Shown here piece after piece: positions 20,892-33,037 of a stretch of DNA of 64,000 nucleotides; the first letter of the stretch is position 1, and each line of letters opens with the position of its first letter. The position numbers and the translations under genes are program-made. The stretch is from Fistularia commersonii (taxonomy: Eukaryota > Chordata > Actinopteri > Syngnathiformes > Fistulariidae). The notes beneath the pieces were generated by a model. It was not told the DNA's origin, made no database searches, and was given only the letters and a program-made list of their open reading frames with translations. The stretch lies in contig JBBMNZ010000015.1 in the NCBI GenBank assembly GCA_037954325.1, forward strand, positions 18,214,001 through 18,278,000, given 5' to 3'.

Positions 20892-23800
20892 ATGGCCTGT
20901 CTCGGCAGGGTGGCCAGCGTCTGGAGGAATGTGGCCCGGCGCTCCCGGTCCTTTGGAGGCTGGACGTGGCAGCGGGCCGGCCGGGCCGCCCGGGCCGGCC
21001 TGGTGGGCTCGGCGGTCGGGGCGGCAGCCGTGTGTCTCCACCGCTACCGAGCTAGCAGCGCGGGGCTAGCGCTCGTCGTCGTTCACGCCGAGGGAGAGGC
21101 GGTGAGTAAACGCCGAGGAAAAAGTTCCTCCCGGCGGCGAAACGCGGCCTGTCCGTCCGGACGAGCCCGGATCCGGCCGTCGGCGAGGCGCCGGGCTCGA
21201 CGGTTCGCTTTTGGGCTTTTTAATTTCGTTTTTTTTATTTGAGGAAAAAAGGGCGTCAAAGCGCAGGTAAAGTTTGTATTGACGACCGGCGCCCCCTAGC
21301 GGCGGCTCGGCGAACTACAGGTCAGGGTTGCCAGATAAGTCAGAAGACAGAGTTGAAGATTTAACTCTCAACATTGAGGACTTGAGTTGTTCTTCTGCAA
21401 AGTGCAACCAAATGTGGAGATCGCGGCTCCGCTGCAGTCAGAGACGTGCAGGCAGGAGAGGCAGGAGAGACCGTGCCTCACTTGTCAATATTGGAAAGAG
21501 AAAAAAAAAGCCTAGTGAAATAAATATTGACATGGTTCTACTTGCCAGTGATTTGCATGACAAAGAAATTTTTCACTTCTCCGGTTTTAGATTGATTTTC
21601 ACTCAAATGGCTGGATTTTCACATTTCAAATTCTGAGAGGAGATAAGCGGCCAACTGTTGACAGCTGACTGCTAGCATGCATTGCACTAACAGCCTGCTG
21701 CTGTCTCTCAGTATGTCACCATTAAAATGTTCAAACAGTTTTGCTCCATGAACTACACCTCCAATTTGTCAACATCTCTTTATGTGTTACTAGTTTCCTG
21801 TGCTGAGTGATCACAAAATGACGGCCAAGAGCCATTTAGTGAGGCGTGCAGTTCTCCTGCCTCAGGGCAGGGGGCGCTCCTGAGTCCGGAGATTATTCTT
21901 GCCAGTCCTCGCCCTATTCGATGGAGAAGCCGTTTTTTAAGGTTCATATGTTTGTAAGTCTGTTTGTTATGAAGGCAGTGCCTCATCAGCCATGAACCTC
22001 GGTGCACGCCGCTGGGTTGAGTGTAATCAAAACACTCAGACCACCCTTAAAAGACAGGACACCACACAACAATACAACAATAGCACCATCTCTGGGTTAG
22101 AGGTATAAGACAGAAAAGATATTTAATAACATCCAGAAGAATAAGTAGATAAATATGTAGAAAGAACAAAAGTGGAAGCCAGCGTTGCCAGATGATCCTG
22201 ACCAGATCCAACAAGCGTTTCCAGATGAGGCCGGCAACGTCAGCCAGGGTTGCCAAATAAGTCACTGCTCAGCCAGTGTTGTCTGATACGTCCATGTTTC
22301 CAGCTGTATCGCAATCTCAAATCCAGACAGTTGAACAAGAAAAGCTGCTCAATCCTTTACCTCTAAGGAAACTGGGTTTAAACCCAACATATATATGCTT
22401 ACGGGAAGCACGTCCATGTCCTCGGAAGCTCTTTGAATATATTAACACAAAGAGTACAGGTAGGCAATGTGAAGCAGCTTCAGCCCTTGTTGTTGACACT
22501 GCGACTCACAGCTGTGGCGGTAAAGCGAGACGACTCGAACACCGTGTTTCTTCTCTATATTCTGATCTTCAGTTCACAAAGTCAGTGAAATGAACAGAAA
22601 TGTCTCCTCCATCAACATATTTGAGCTATTTGCACAACCATCTGGAAACACCATTTCATCTTGAATATGTATTCCATTTATACATATTTATTCTGGTTTG
22701 TATTTAGTTTTTGCCCATAATTTCCTTATCTTTATTTTTATCTTCCTCTTGTTTTTCTGCTAATGGATCCCAGAATTTCCTTCAGGTTAAATAATTTAAT
22801 TTATACTTTATTAATCCCTTGTGAGGAAATTCATTCTCTACATTGACCCCATCATGGATGATCCATGATGGATGAGCAGGTGGCTGCTGTCCATCGAAAG
22901 TGCCATGAATGAAAATGAGTTACATATTAACTTTATTCAATTAATGCATTTAAAAATTCAGCTAAATGCACTGATAAAATTTGAGATCTAATCTATGTAA
23001 TTTGGAAAGGCTTTGGTTTTGTATATTTGTAAAGCAGGCTTCAGCTCACCATGCAGAGACTCCAATGCTGTCAGAAGATGATTTGTTGTGAAACACTCAG
23101 GTTGGGCAGCGGCTCTGAAACAGGAAAACCCCAGGTTGTGATTAACGGCACCAACGGTCTCGTTCCCGGTGCCTCCACATTCTGCAACGCTACACCAGGA
23201 GTCACAGCATCCCGAGTGCACTGGATACGTAGTTCGGCTCAATATCGCCAAACTTTGGGAAGCCGCTGAGGTTGTCAGGTTCCGGGGATGCTGGAACATT
23301 TTCCCACAATACCGTTTCAGCTGAAGCTTGCAGCAAAGGGACTCGCCCTCTCTCCTCACTAACACTGGATACGACTCCTGACAGTCCAATATTTGTTTAC
23401 TTAAACCCTCCAACCGCTTATTTAGGATAAATTGCTAAACAAAAAGGCGGCCTTGTGTATTCAAATCATGAGCAGTCTACCAACACTGCACATGTGTGTG
23501 TTTGCATGTGGTTGCAGGAGGCGGCGGTGCGCCCTCCCCAGCTCTCAGCCAGGAAGAAGAGGTTCATCCAGTTCGCCTCGGTGGCGTACGAGGACGAGCC
23601 CTACATGACGCCCAGGGACTTCCTGTTCTCCGTGATGCTGGAGAACGTTGACCGTAAGAGGACCTCCTCTGCTGCTCCTTCAGCCGCATCTACATTTTAG
23701 TTTATGAGAGGTTGTCTGAGCCCATTCATTTGATTTTTATATTTATTGCATGATCATCAGCTGCAGTCCATTACGTACCAATTCCTCTAGAGGTGGTTGC

Positions 23801-25586
23801 ATTTAATTTGAGATCTGCTGGGATTCGACATCTTTTTTTTTCCAGTCTGGCTAAATGGTGCTTTTTTTTTGGCAGTGCATTTTCCTTTAACTTTCCAGGA
23901 ACAAAGTTGTCAAATATTAGTCGGAAATAGAAATAGGAATCCAGCTGTTGTGAAAGGTGCATTTTCGCCCCTTCCAGTCTGGCACGGTACAAAGTCATCT
24001 CAGTCACACTGAGACGTCGTACCTATCTCACCATGAAGGGATATCGATGATATCCCTTCAGCAGATCTGTGATTTACAGCTGCTTTTAAAACTAGCACGT
24101 CCTCCTCCAGGAGAGCTAGCGGGGCCAGGCCAGATCTGGCCTTGGCCCCGGCGCTCCATGGCAGCTGCACATGTGATGCAACCCCACGCTTCTCTTTGAG
24201 CGGGCCGAGCAGACGCGCCTGCTGCAGCCTGCTCACTGCTGATAGTTTGTGCCCAAGAGTCACGTGCGCGCCTGCGGAGCTCAGCCGAGGAGATAATAAC
24301 GGGCACGGTCAGCACGCGTTGTATCCGTGCTGATAAGGCGGATGCCTGTTTTCCACGGCTGCAGGTAGACTGGAGGGGAGCGGCACCGACGGGGACGGGC
24401 GGTTTCTGAGAAGGAAGGGGGACGATCTGGTCCCGAGCTTTCATCTCAGCCATTTTTATTCAATTTGATTTTACTCACATTTTTTAAATCACTATATGAA
24501 TGGTCTAGTCCACCCTGTGTAAATACATATACTAATATGTATTTACACAGGGTGGACCAGACTTTCGTCTTTTCCCTTCAGGTGTCGCCACAGTGAGTCA
24601 ACTTTCTCCATCTAACCCTATTCTCTGGATCCTCCTCTCTCACACCAACTACCTTCATATCTTCTCTCACTACGTCCATAAACCTTCTCTTTGGTCTTCC
24701 TCCAGACCTCTTGCCTGGCAGCTCCAATTCCAGCATCTCTACCAATATATTCTCTATCCCTCCTCTGTCCATGACCCAACCATCTCAGTCTGGCTTCTCT
24801 GACCTTCTCTCCAAAACATCTAACATGTGCTGTTCCTCTGATAGACTCATTCCTGATCCTCTCCATCCTGGTCACTCCCAAAGAGAACCTCAACATCTTC
24901 ATCTCTCCAACCTCTAGTTCTGCCTGCTGTCTTTTGGTCATTGGAACAGTTTCTAGTCCAAACATCATCGCTGGTCTCACCACTGTCTTGTACACCTTTC
25001 CTTTCATTCTGGCTGATGTTCTTCTATCTCTTGGTACCCCTGACGCTTTTCTCCACCCATTCCAACCTGCTTGGACCGTCTCTTCACCTCTTCTCCACAC
25101 TCTCCTACGCTCTGGACTGTTGACCCCAAGTACCTGAAATCCTCCAGCTTCTTGATCTCCACTCCCTGTAGCCTCACCGTTCCACCTGAGTTCTTCTCAT
25201 TCACACACATATATTCTGTCTTGCTGTGACTAACCTTCATTCCTCTCCTATCCAGAGCATACCTCCACCTCTCTAGATGTTCCTCTACCTGTTGTCTGCT
25301 CTCACTACAGATCACAATGTCATTTTCATATAGTTTCTTATATTGTTCATATAATTTAATTTTATTCACATTTTTTAAATCACTATATGAATGAACCCTA
25401 AACTGCCCAGATGTGTGAAAGAGAGACTGGATGGTTGTATGTGTCCATATGTGATCCATACCCTGCGGCCCCCAGTCCCTGCTGGGACCCGGGATAGGGG
25501 TCAAACTTTATGAATGGATGCTTTTCACCGCAAACAAAGCTCCTGTTTTGTGTTTGGAGACTGCAGCTGGAAGCCTACTGCAGTGT

Positions 25587-25636
<50 letters not shown>

Positions 25637-28600
25637 AGCCTCAGCAGCAGCCCTGCAGACGTTCCTTTGTTAAAAGTGTAGCACTGAGACAATGTTTCTG
25701 CTTGGTCTTCTGAAGGGAAGCTGCAGAAGAGGGTCTTAACCACTGAGGTAAGTTCACACCTAAGGCGGTTCCAGCGCCGCTCACCGGCCTCGCATCACGC
25801 CGTCGCTGTGCTTCTCCTCGCCAGGACATCCATCAGATGTCGGTCGCCGCCTCCAAAGCCTCGGCCGGGAACGATCTCTTCAGAAACCTGGGAGACAACG
25901 GTGAGTCCGCGGAGTCGGGTCTGATGTCCGACTCTCCATCCAGCCCAAAATACCCAAATACATTTGCCCTTCTATGTATCCATCTGCAAAGCTCCATCTG
26001 CCTGCTGAGCTGAGAATCATCTGCGCAGCCCGAAACCACAAATATATGTTCGTCTTGAGAAAGGGGCTCCAGACCTGGGAAATGAATATTTTCCGTATCA
26101 TTATATGTTACTCTCCCCAGAGGTTACTGTAGATCTTCTCCCCCGGCTTATCCGGAATCTTCTTTTAAAGTCTATTCACTGTTAATAGGTTTCGAGTTGC
26201 ATTAAAATCCCCTGAAAAGTGTGAGGTCCTCTGTTCCTCCGCCAGCGGGAGCTCTCTGACGGCAGTATGTTCTCCATGTCCCGCAGGTCTGATCTCTTAC
26301 ACCGAGTATTTGTTCCTGCTGACCATCCTGACCAGTAAGTGCTTCCCTTCGACCCGGTGACCCCGTTCCTGGCGTGAACCCCCAGTAATTCAGTCAGGAA
26401 AGAGGAGGAGCCTGAGGTCTTCCCTCTCGCTCCCTCTCCACCCTCTGGTTTCCCAAAGCTTCTGAAATGATAATATGGTGTTGCTGCTGCTGCAGTCAGG
26501 CTGCGTCTCCTGGGTCTTCTCTTCCCAGAACCTCCCAGCTTTCACCTCCACGTGCAGGTCCTTCAGCTGGAAGCTGACAGCCGGCCCAGTTAAAGCCTCA
26601 CATGTGGCACGTTGGATCCAGCGTTTGTTTTTTGTTGTTTTTTTGTTGTTTTTTTTTTTTTAGGCTGGCGTTGTTTTAAATCTTCTCCACAATGTCTTTC
26701 ACCTGGCAGTGAAGTCATGTTATGATTTCCACAACCAGGGAAAGTGTAGCGAGCAGACCCAGAAATGAGTTTCCTTGAAAGTCACCCGGTCAGGACAGCC
26801 CACAAATCAGGAGGAAATCCTGAAAAATTACTCAGATTTTGAAAAGTCCAAGACGGAGTCAAAAATATTGTAGGCTTATTGATATATTAGCACATTTCTT
26901 GAAAAAAAATGTTTCTATTTATATATATGTGTGTGTGTGTATCTGTATCTATGAATATGTACGTATGTGTGGATATGTATGTGTTTTTGTGTATGTATAT
27001 GTATACATATGTATGTGTGTGTATGTATGTCTATATATATTGTCTATGTATACAGTATATATGTTTATTTACATAGATATATACAGGACAGTCTCAGAAA
27101 ATTTGAATATTGTGATAAGGTTCTTTCTGTAATGCAATCAAATAAACAAAAATTACTTTTTCATGATATTCAATATTTTGAGATAGGATTTTTGAGTTTT
27201 CTTGAAATGTAAGCCATAATCAGCAATATTAAACTAATAAAAGGCATGGAATATTTGTAATGAATCCAGAATGTAGGACATTTTTGTTTTTGTAATTGCA
27301 TTACATAAGATAAAGAAAACAATATGCTGATTTTCTGAGACAGTCCTGTTTATGAGTGTGTGTGTGTGTGTGTGTGTGCGTGTGTGTATACACACACGCA
27401 CGTGTGTGTGTATATGTAATCATATATTAGGTGTGTATGTATATATGTATACATATGTATTTGTACATATGCACGTGTCTGTATATACAGTATATATATG
27501 TACGTATGTATACTGTATATATATATATTTACATATATGTGTGTGTGTATATATACAAAAATACGTATTAATATATGTATATATATATATATATGTATTT
27601 GTGTGTGTGTTAGGGTTAGGGTATTTATAGATGTGTATGCATTCCTATTTGTGTGTGTGTGTGCATATAAATATGTATTGTATGTTTGTATGTATATGTG
27701 GATTTGTACATATATATTTTTATGTATATATGTATGTCTATACATATGTATGTATGGGTGTGTGTATATATATGCTTAAATATGTATCTATAAATATGTG
27801 TGCATATATATATATACATATATGTATTTATACGTAGATATGTTTGTGTACGCGTGTACATATAAATATGTATCATATGTGTATATGTACATACGTTTAT
27901 ATATAACTATGTGTATATACATGTGTGTATATGTAGATTTGTACATATATCCATGTATGCATGTGTATGTAGATATATATGTGTATGTGTGTGTATATAT
28001 GCATATTTAAATATTCATGTATGTTTGTGTTTATATTTGTATGTATATATGTTTTATATGTCTGTATATAGCTGTGTATAGATATCTATATGTGTTTGTG
28101 TATACATGTATGTACATATACATGTATTTATGTATGTGTGAATACATATGTGTGTGTGTGTATATATATACATGTATATATGTGTGTGTATTTGTGTATA
28201 TATGTATGTTTATGTATGTATGTATATCTTCATATACATACATAGATGCATTTCTCAAAATATATACACATATAATGTGTAAATGTATGCATATACATGT
28301 TCATATATATATATACATATTTATATCACATTTCTACACGTGTTTATATATGTATGTATATTTACAGAAAAAATATATTGCGATATCCATACATATATGT
28401 CTACATACATATATGTCTGCATACATGTATTTGCATGTACATATATATATAAATACATTTATATACATAAGAAAAATGTTATATATATGTGTACAAATGC
28501 ATGTATGCATACATAAATATACATATGTACATACATAGATATATGCACAAATATGCATGTATACGTGTATGTAATATACACACTATATGTATATATATAT

Positions 28601-29781
28601 ATAAGCATTCATAAATATATCCATACATTTATACTTCCATATATACATGAACATCTGTATGAATAAACATCTATACGTCTTTATACATGTGTATGGATAA
28701 ACATGTATATGTGTATGGATAAGTATTTATATATGTATATGTGTATACGAAAGTAGATATACATATATATTAATCCAGACATAAAAATATGGATATATAT
28801 ATATGCATGTACATATGTGTGTTTGTGTATATATGTATACATGTAAATGTTCTCAAGTTGTTGTGTAAATATATATGTATATATAAATATGTTAATGCAT
28901 ATATGTTTATATGTACATACATATGTGTACATAAATATATTTATGTATCTATAAATATGTGTATATTTGTCAATGTAACTATATAGATATATATGTACAT
29001 CTATATTAGTGTATCTATATGTATATATGCACATATATACATAAATACATACATATACACATATGAATATATATACATATTTACATATATTTACATATGT
29101 GTGTATGTATGTAAAATATTTGTTTTTATGTGCATACTGATTCATATGTATTGATATTCATATGTATGCATATATATCTATACATATTTAGATATATATG
29201 GGTGTAGTAAGTATATAGGATTTAGTATATATTTGCATTCACATTTGTATATATATATGTATTTATAAATATATATATATATATATTAGAATCTGCATAT
29301 ATGTGAATAAATGTATATATATGTATGTGTATAAATGTACATATGTGTATATATACAGGACTGTCTCAGAAAATTTGAATATTGAGATCAAGTTCTTATC
29401 TTCTATAATGCAATTAATAAAAAACAAAAATGACTTGTTCATGATATTCTAATATTTTGAGATAAGATTTCTGAGTTTTCTTGAGATGTCAGCCATAATC
29501 AGCAATGATGAAATAGTAAAAGGCTTGAAATATTTCAGTTGATTTGTAATGAATCCAGAATGTATGAGATTTTTGTTTTTGTAATTGCATTACAGAAGAT
29601 AAAGAACTTTATCACAATATGCTGATTTTCTGAGACAGTCCTGTGTATTTACACATATGTATATATACGCATATATATGTACAAATAGTCCCTTTGCTGC
29701 ATGTATACAAGTCTATAAATATACATATGTATATATAGTTATGTATATATTCAAATGCATATGTACGTATGTGTTTGCGTG

Positions 29782-29817
<36 letters not shown>

Positions 29818-32624
29818 TATGTATATATATATATATATGTGTGTGCGTGTGTGTGTTTGGATAGTGTGAGTTGTTGTCTTCCCCGTTGTTGACCCAGATG
29901 TGTTTGTGGTGCTGTTTCAGAGCCGCGCACAGGCTTTCACATCGCCTTCAAAATGCTGGACATCGACGGCAACGAGCACGTGGACAAGAAGGAGTTCCTG
30001 AAGGTAAAGACCTCCAGCCCCACCCTTCTGTCCTGCTGGATTCTGACGCTCTCCTGGGAGGAAACTCTTGTGTTTACGTCTCCGCTCTTAAACCTTTAAC
30101 GCTGCCGCAGGGTAAGTAGTGTGGAGCCGAAGAAGGTGAGGGGGAGCCACTCTCCCCGTCCGCCATGTGCCTGCAGCCTGGCTCCGCCCACGGCGCCGGG
30201 GCTCCTTAGCCCGCCGACATGCTAGCGCCTGGGTCGCGGACACCAGAGTGTGTGTGTGTCGTAGTTCAGGCCTCCGTCGGCTGCATCCTTGCACGTCCTC
30301 TCATCGCTTCCCGACGGGGCCTGGTTTGCTTCACCCCTTCCTTTCAACAACGACCTCCGTCTCTTCAGGGACGAGTCCACAACATGCTCGCCTCGCCCCT
30401 CGTGTTTTCCATGGTTTCCTCTCGGCTAGCTAGCTAGCTAGCGGCGGCGCGCTCCCCTGTCTTAACCGCAGCGTCACTGAGAGCGGCGGCCATGTTGGCT
30501 TTCATCCCGCTCGCCGCTAACTCAGATCTGGGCTCCGATCACGAAGCTAAAACTCGGAAAGCTCCTCCGTCGATGCACTCGGGAGGCGAGTTTTCACCGT
30601 ATTTCTTTAGACGCGGGTATTTTCAGAGCTCTACCGTGTTTAGCGTCTTCCACGCACACTCCTGCCTTGCCCAAAGGCTCCTGCTCATCCTGAGCCCCAA
30701 CTGTTGCAGGTTTAGTAAATCAGGCTCCTTCTGCTCGGGTGTCACTGTGGGAGGAGAAGTTGCATGGATTCTCTGGAGCGTCTGGCCCTCGGAAGACTCC
30801 TCACGTCTCCGCCGTCCATCTTGTTTGTCCACGTTTGTCGTCGGCGGGTGAGCCGGTGAAGTCCTGCAGCTGATGTCTCCTTTCTCTCTGGCCGGCACAG
30901 ATGAAGAACATCATCGGGAAGAGCAAAAAGGCGGCGGCGGCGGCGGCGGCGGCGGGCGCAGAGGTGAGTCTCCACCAGAAACCTCAAATGTCAGTTTTGT
31001 TGGCGCGGGTTGAAATCCCCCCTGCTGCGGGCGTCTGCAGAGGCCGGAGGAGGAGCGGGAGTGTCCAGACACCACCCTGCAGACATACTTCTTCGGCAGG
31101 AAGGGAGACAACAAGCTGCAGTATCAGGAGTTCCTCAGGTACGAGAAGCCGCGCCCATCGCGGAGGTGGGTCCCCCCCCCCCCCGCGCTCACTGTCAGCG
31201 CGTCCCTCAGGTTCATGGAGGACCTGCAGGCCGAGGTCCAGGAGATGGAGTTCCTGCAGTTCTCCAAAGGCATGGACACCATGCGGCGAGAGGACTTTGC
31301 CGAGTGGCTGCTGCACTACACCAACGAGGAAGACAATGAGGTCTACTGGGAGAACATGAGGAGGAGGATCCCTGCAGGCCAGGTACGGCCTCTGCCACCT
31401 ACACCTTCTCAGCCGCCGGGACTCACCCGGACTCACCGGATCTCCGTCTCCTAGAGCATCACCTTCCAGGAGTTCAAAGCCTTCTGCCTCTTCACCAACA
31501 ACCTGGAGGACTTCGCCTTCTCCATGAAGATGGTGACGGGGGCCAACCGTCCCGTGGGATTGGGTAAGAGCTCCCTTCCTCTGAGCCAGAATGCCGTTCG
31601 CTGCGCCCGCTGAGACTCCGCCCCCTCCGCAGCACAGTTCAAGCGCGCCGTGAAAATCGCCACGGGCCACGACCTGTCGGAGAACGTCCTGGACACGGTC
31701 TTCAAGCTCTTCGACATGGACGGGGACGACTGCCTGAGCCACAAGGAGTTCATGGGCGTGATGAACGATCGCGTGCTGCGCGGCCTCAAGGTGGGCGCGT
31801 CCTCCTCCCCGATCTTCTCTGATCTTCTCAGATCTTCTCAGGCCTTCACCTGCATCTCCAACTTGTGCGGGAAATACCTCATTCAAAGTATTACAGATAG
31901 CCTCTGTACTGCTCGTACTACAAGCGGTATAGTTGCAGTCCAGTGCAATGTGAGTTCTTCTCTGGAGCTGCATCCATGTGGTACCTCATGTGTTCCTTCA
32001 CACCATCTGGCAGCCGTGGAGGTGATAAGAAAACTTAAGAATTAATGCTTAACAAATCCCACATGGGGAAATTTGTTCCCTGCACCATGGATGCACCACG
32101 AGCAGCAGGTTCGGCGTCTTAATCGACACACTAGGAGAGGCTGAGAATCGTACTGGAAGTGTTCGGTTTCAAAGACGGTTGCTCTGCCTCCTGCTCCACC
32201 CAGCCCCAGATGCTCCATGGATGGACTAGTTTGGGCGTAAGAGGAACAAGACCCCTTGGGCGCGCCGTACATGGAGCACTGGTCATTGGCCTCCTCCATT
32301 GGCCGCTCCAGCAGGCCTCAGCAGATCCAAACATCTCAGCATCCAGGGTCTGGAGGGTCCACCTTCAGACCCCAAGAGAAAGTCAGGGCCTGAAGCTCAA
32401 AGCATAGGGCAGGGCTGGGCTGTGTGTGTGTGTGTCTGCTGTGCGTGGACACACACACACACCGGGCTCTACTGTAACAACACCAGTTGGTCAGTTCATT
32501 CAGCAAATGCAAAACTCCAAAAGAAAATCAGACCGCAGCGCTGACGACGACGTCTGAGCTTCTTTCTGTTGCCATGGTAACACCTCACCTGTTCAGACTT
32601 GAACTCCCTCTCAGACCCTCTCCC

Positions 32625-32655
<31 letters not shown>

Positions 32656-32759
32656 AGGTGCAGCCACAGTACGGCCTGTCTGGCTACTGGAAGTGCGTGA
32701 AGCGTGAGACCCTGAAAGGTGCCAAGGAGGCGCTGGGAGACGTCGGCTGCCCCATCTGA
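20892..32759 (+). CDS. micu2: MICU2-like mitochondrial calcium uptake protein
   Basis: EF-hand gatekeeper of the mitochondrial calcium uniporter, acting in the intermembrane space as a partner of MICU1. Exons: 20892-21101, 23518-23653, 25716-25747, 25825-25900, 26287-26334, 29921-30003, 30901-30963, 31041-31138, 31211-31382, 31455-31563, 31633-31790, 32658-32759. Phases join to 428 residues (human MICU2: 434). Residues 1-70 are Arg/Ala-rich with a hydrophobic stretch, fitting a mitochondrial targeting signal. MTPRDFLFSVMLENVDRK, LISYTEYLFLLTILTK and YWKCVKRETLKG resemble MICU2 more than MICU1 or MICU3. Canonical EF-hand loops are DIDGNEHVDKKE (about 181-192) and DMDGDDCLSHKE (370-381). Exon 7 has a polyalanine run in the variable linker. 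Intron 1 has unassigned repeats, intron 2 an RTE fragment and (CA)n, intron 5 the long TA/TG repeat. A 2R-derived paralogue cannot be excluded. Confidence 0.9.
21323..22264. repeat. 20-bp direct repeats bounding a 0.9-kb insert
   Basis: cagggttgccagataagtca at 21323-21342 recurs with one mismatch at 22245-22264, in the same orientation, in micu2 intron 1. Further gttgccagat / tttccagatgagg variants occur at 22182-22240. The DNA between has repeat-like composition but no recognisable transposase or terminal inverted repeats. Unclassified. Confidence 0.45.
24503..24562. repeat. Near-perfect palindrome, 23-bp arms
   Basis: The arm gtccaccctgtgtaaatacatat (24508-24530) is followed by a 4-base loop (acta) and its exact reverse complement (24535-24557). 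Pairing extends four more base pairs beyond one mismatch. It sits at the 3' edge of the RTE copy, just inside the 35-bp direct repeat. Confidence 0.9.
24563..25358 (-). mobile_element. 5'-truncated RTE-like LINE with long target duplication
   Basis: Minus-strand frames show the C-terminal third of an RTE-like reverse transcriptase: DIVICSESRQQVEEHLERW, FRYLGSTVQSVGECG, then after a frameshift ARMKGKVYKTVVRPAMM and RIRNESIRGTAHV. The catalytic YADD position reads YEND. A 35-bp direct repeat with one mismatch flanks it (24468-24502 and 25359-25393), best read as the target-site duplication. The 5' end stops near the YADD motif. It is inactive and lies in micu2 intron 2. Confidence 0.75.
25590..25634. 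repeat. (CA)n microsatellite in micu2 intron 2
   Basis: Uninterrupted CA dinucleotides for about 45 bp, roughly 80 bp upstream of the 32-nt exon 25716-25747. Confidence 0.95.
27084..27348. mobile_element. MITE copy 1 (mariner-like terminal repeats)
   Basis: 265 bp bounded by inverted termini: left caggacagtctcagaaaatt, right ending ttttctgagacagtcctg. No coding capacity. The terminal sequence is one I recall from common vertebrate Tc1/mariner-type nonautonomous elements; the superfamily is tentative because a TA duplication is not clear in this TA-rich flank. Confidence 0.7.
29356..29643. mobile_element. MITE copy 2 (same family, same orientation)
   Basis: 288 bp, starting caggactgtctcagaaaatt and ending aaaattagt-free ttttctgagacagtcctg. 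It aligns along its length with copy 1 at 27084-27348, including an internal segment with small indels. The right terminus extends to atcacaatatgctg, giving inverted repeats of about 30 bp. Confidence 0.75.
32625..32652 (+). repeat. micu2: (GT)14 abutting the last micu2 splice acceptor
   Basis: Fourteen GT units end three bases before the acceptor cccag at 32653-32657, replacing a normal pyrimidine tract upstream of exon 32658-32759. UG repeats are known binding sites of TDP-43 and CELF proteins, so array length could affect inclusion of the final exon. Confidence 0.9.
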
Positions 32760-32775
32760 GCCTCGGACGGGACCG

Positions 32776-32814
<39 letters not shown>

Positions 32815-33031
32815 CTGCCGGGCCGCCGTCCACGTCCTCGACCGATGGCGCGACCCGAGGAACGTGAAGCCACACCACTATGTAGCCATGTTTACATGTT
32901 TCTATTTTTCTACGCCTGTGATTCTGCGCTTGGCCTCGGAACGCTCTCTCTCTCCCTGTGACGCCTCGCTTCACTCCTGACGCACTGTGGGTTTACCTCC
33001 AGGGACGGGTGCAACATTTAAGTATTTTTCA

Positions 33032-33037
33032 AATAAA
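33032..33037 (+). promoter_or_regulatory. micu2: Poly(A) signal of micu2
   Basis: Exact AATAAA 273 bp after the micu2 stop codon, within a short 3' UTR that begins with a (CA)n array (32780-32806). Confidence 0.75.

Larger units (their letters stand above)
26920..29865. repeat. 2.9-kb TA/TG/CA-rich simple-repeat region
   Basis: Alternating purine-pyrimidine DNA (tata, tgta, gtgt, cata permutations) fills most of micu2 intron 5 (26335-29920). It gives Tyr/Ile/Cys/Val- or His/Thr/Tyr-rich spurious frames on both strands. Two MITE copies are embedded at 27084-27348 and 29356-29643. The first part of the intron (26335-26919) has no recognisable feature. Confidence 0.9.

Noticed and set aside
22988..23413. 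141-residue minus-strand ORF in micu2 intron 1
   Set aside because: Cys-containing and non-repetitive, but it matches no family I recognise and may be a decayed repeat; not supported as a gene.
27609..27621. Telomere-like ttagggttaggg
   Set aside because: Only two units inside a long simple-repeat tract; not an interstitial telomere array.
26839..29869. Many Tyr/Val/Cys/Ile-rich ORFs that look like membrane proteins
   Set aside because: All arise from TA/TG simple repeats, occur on both strands and in every frame, and lie within an intron.
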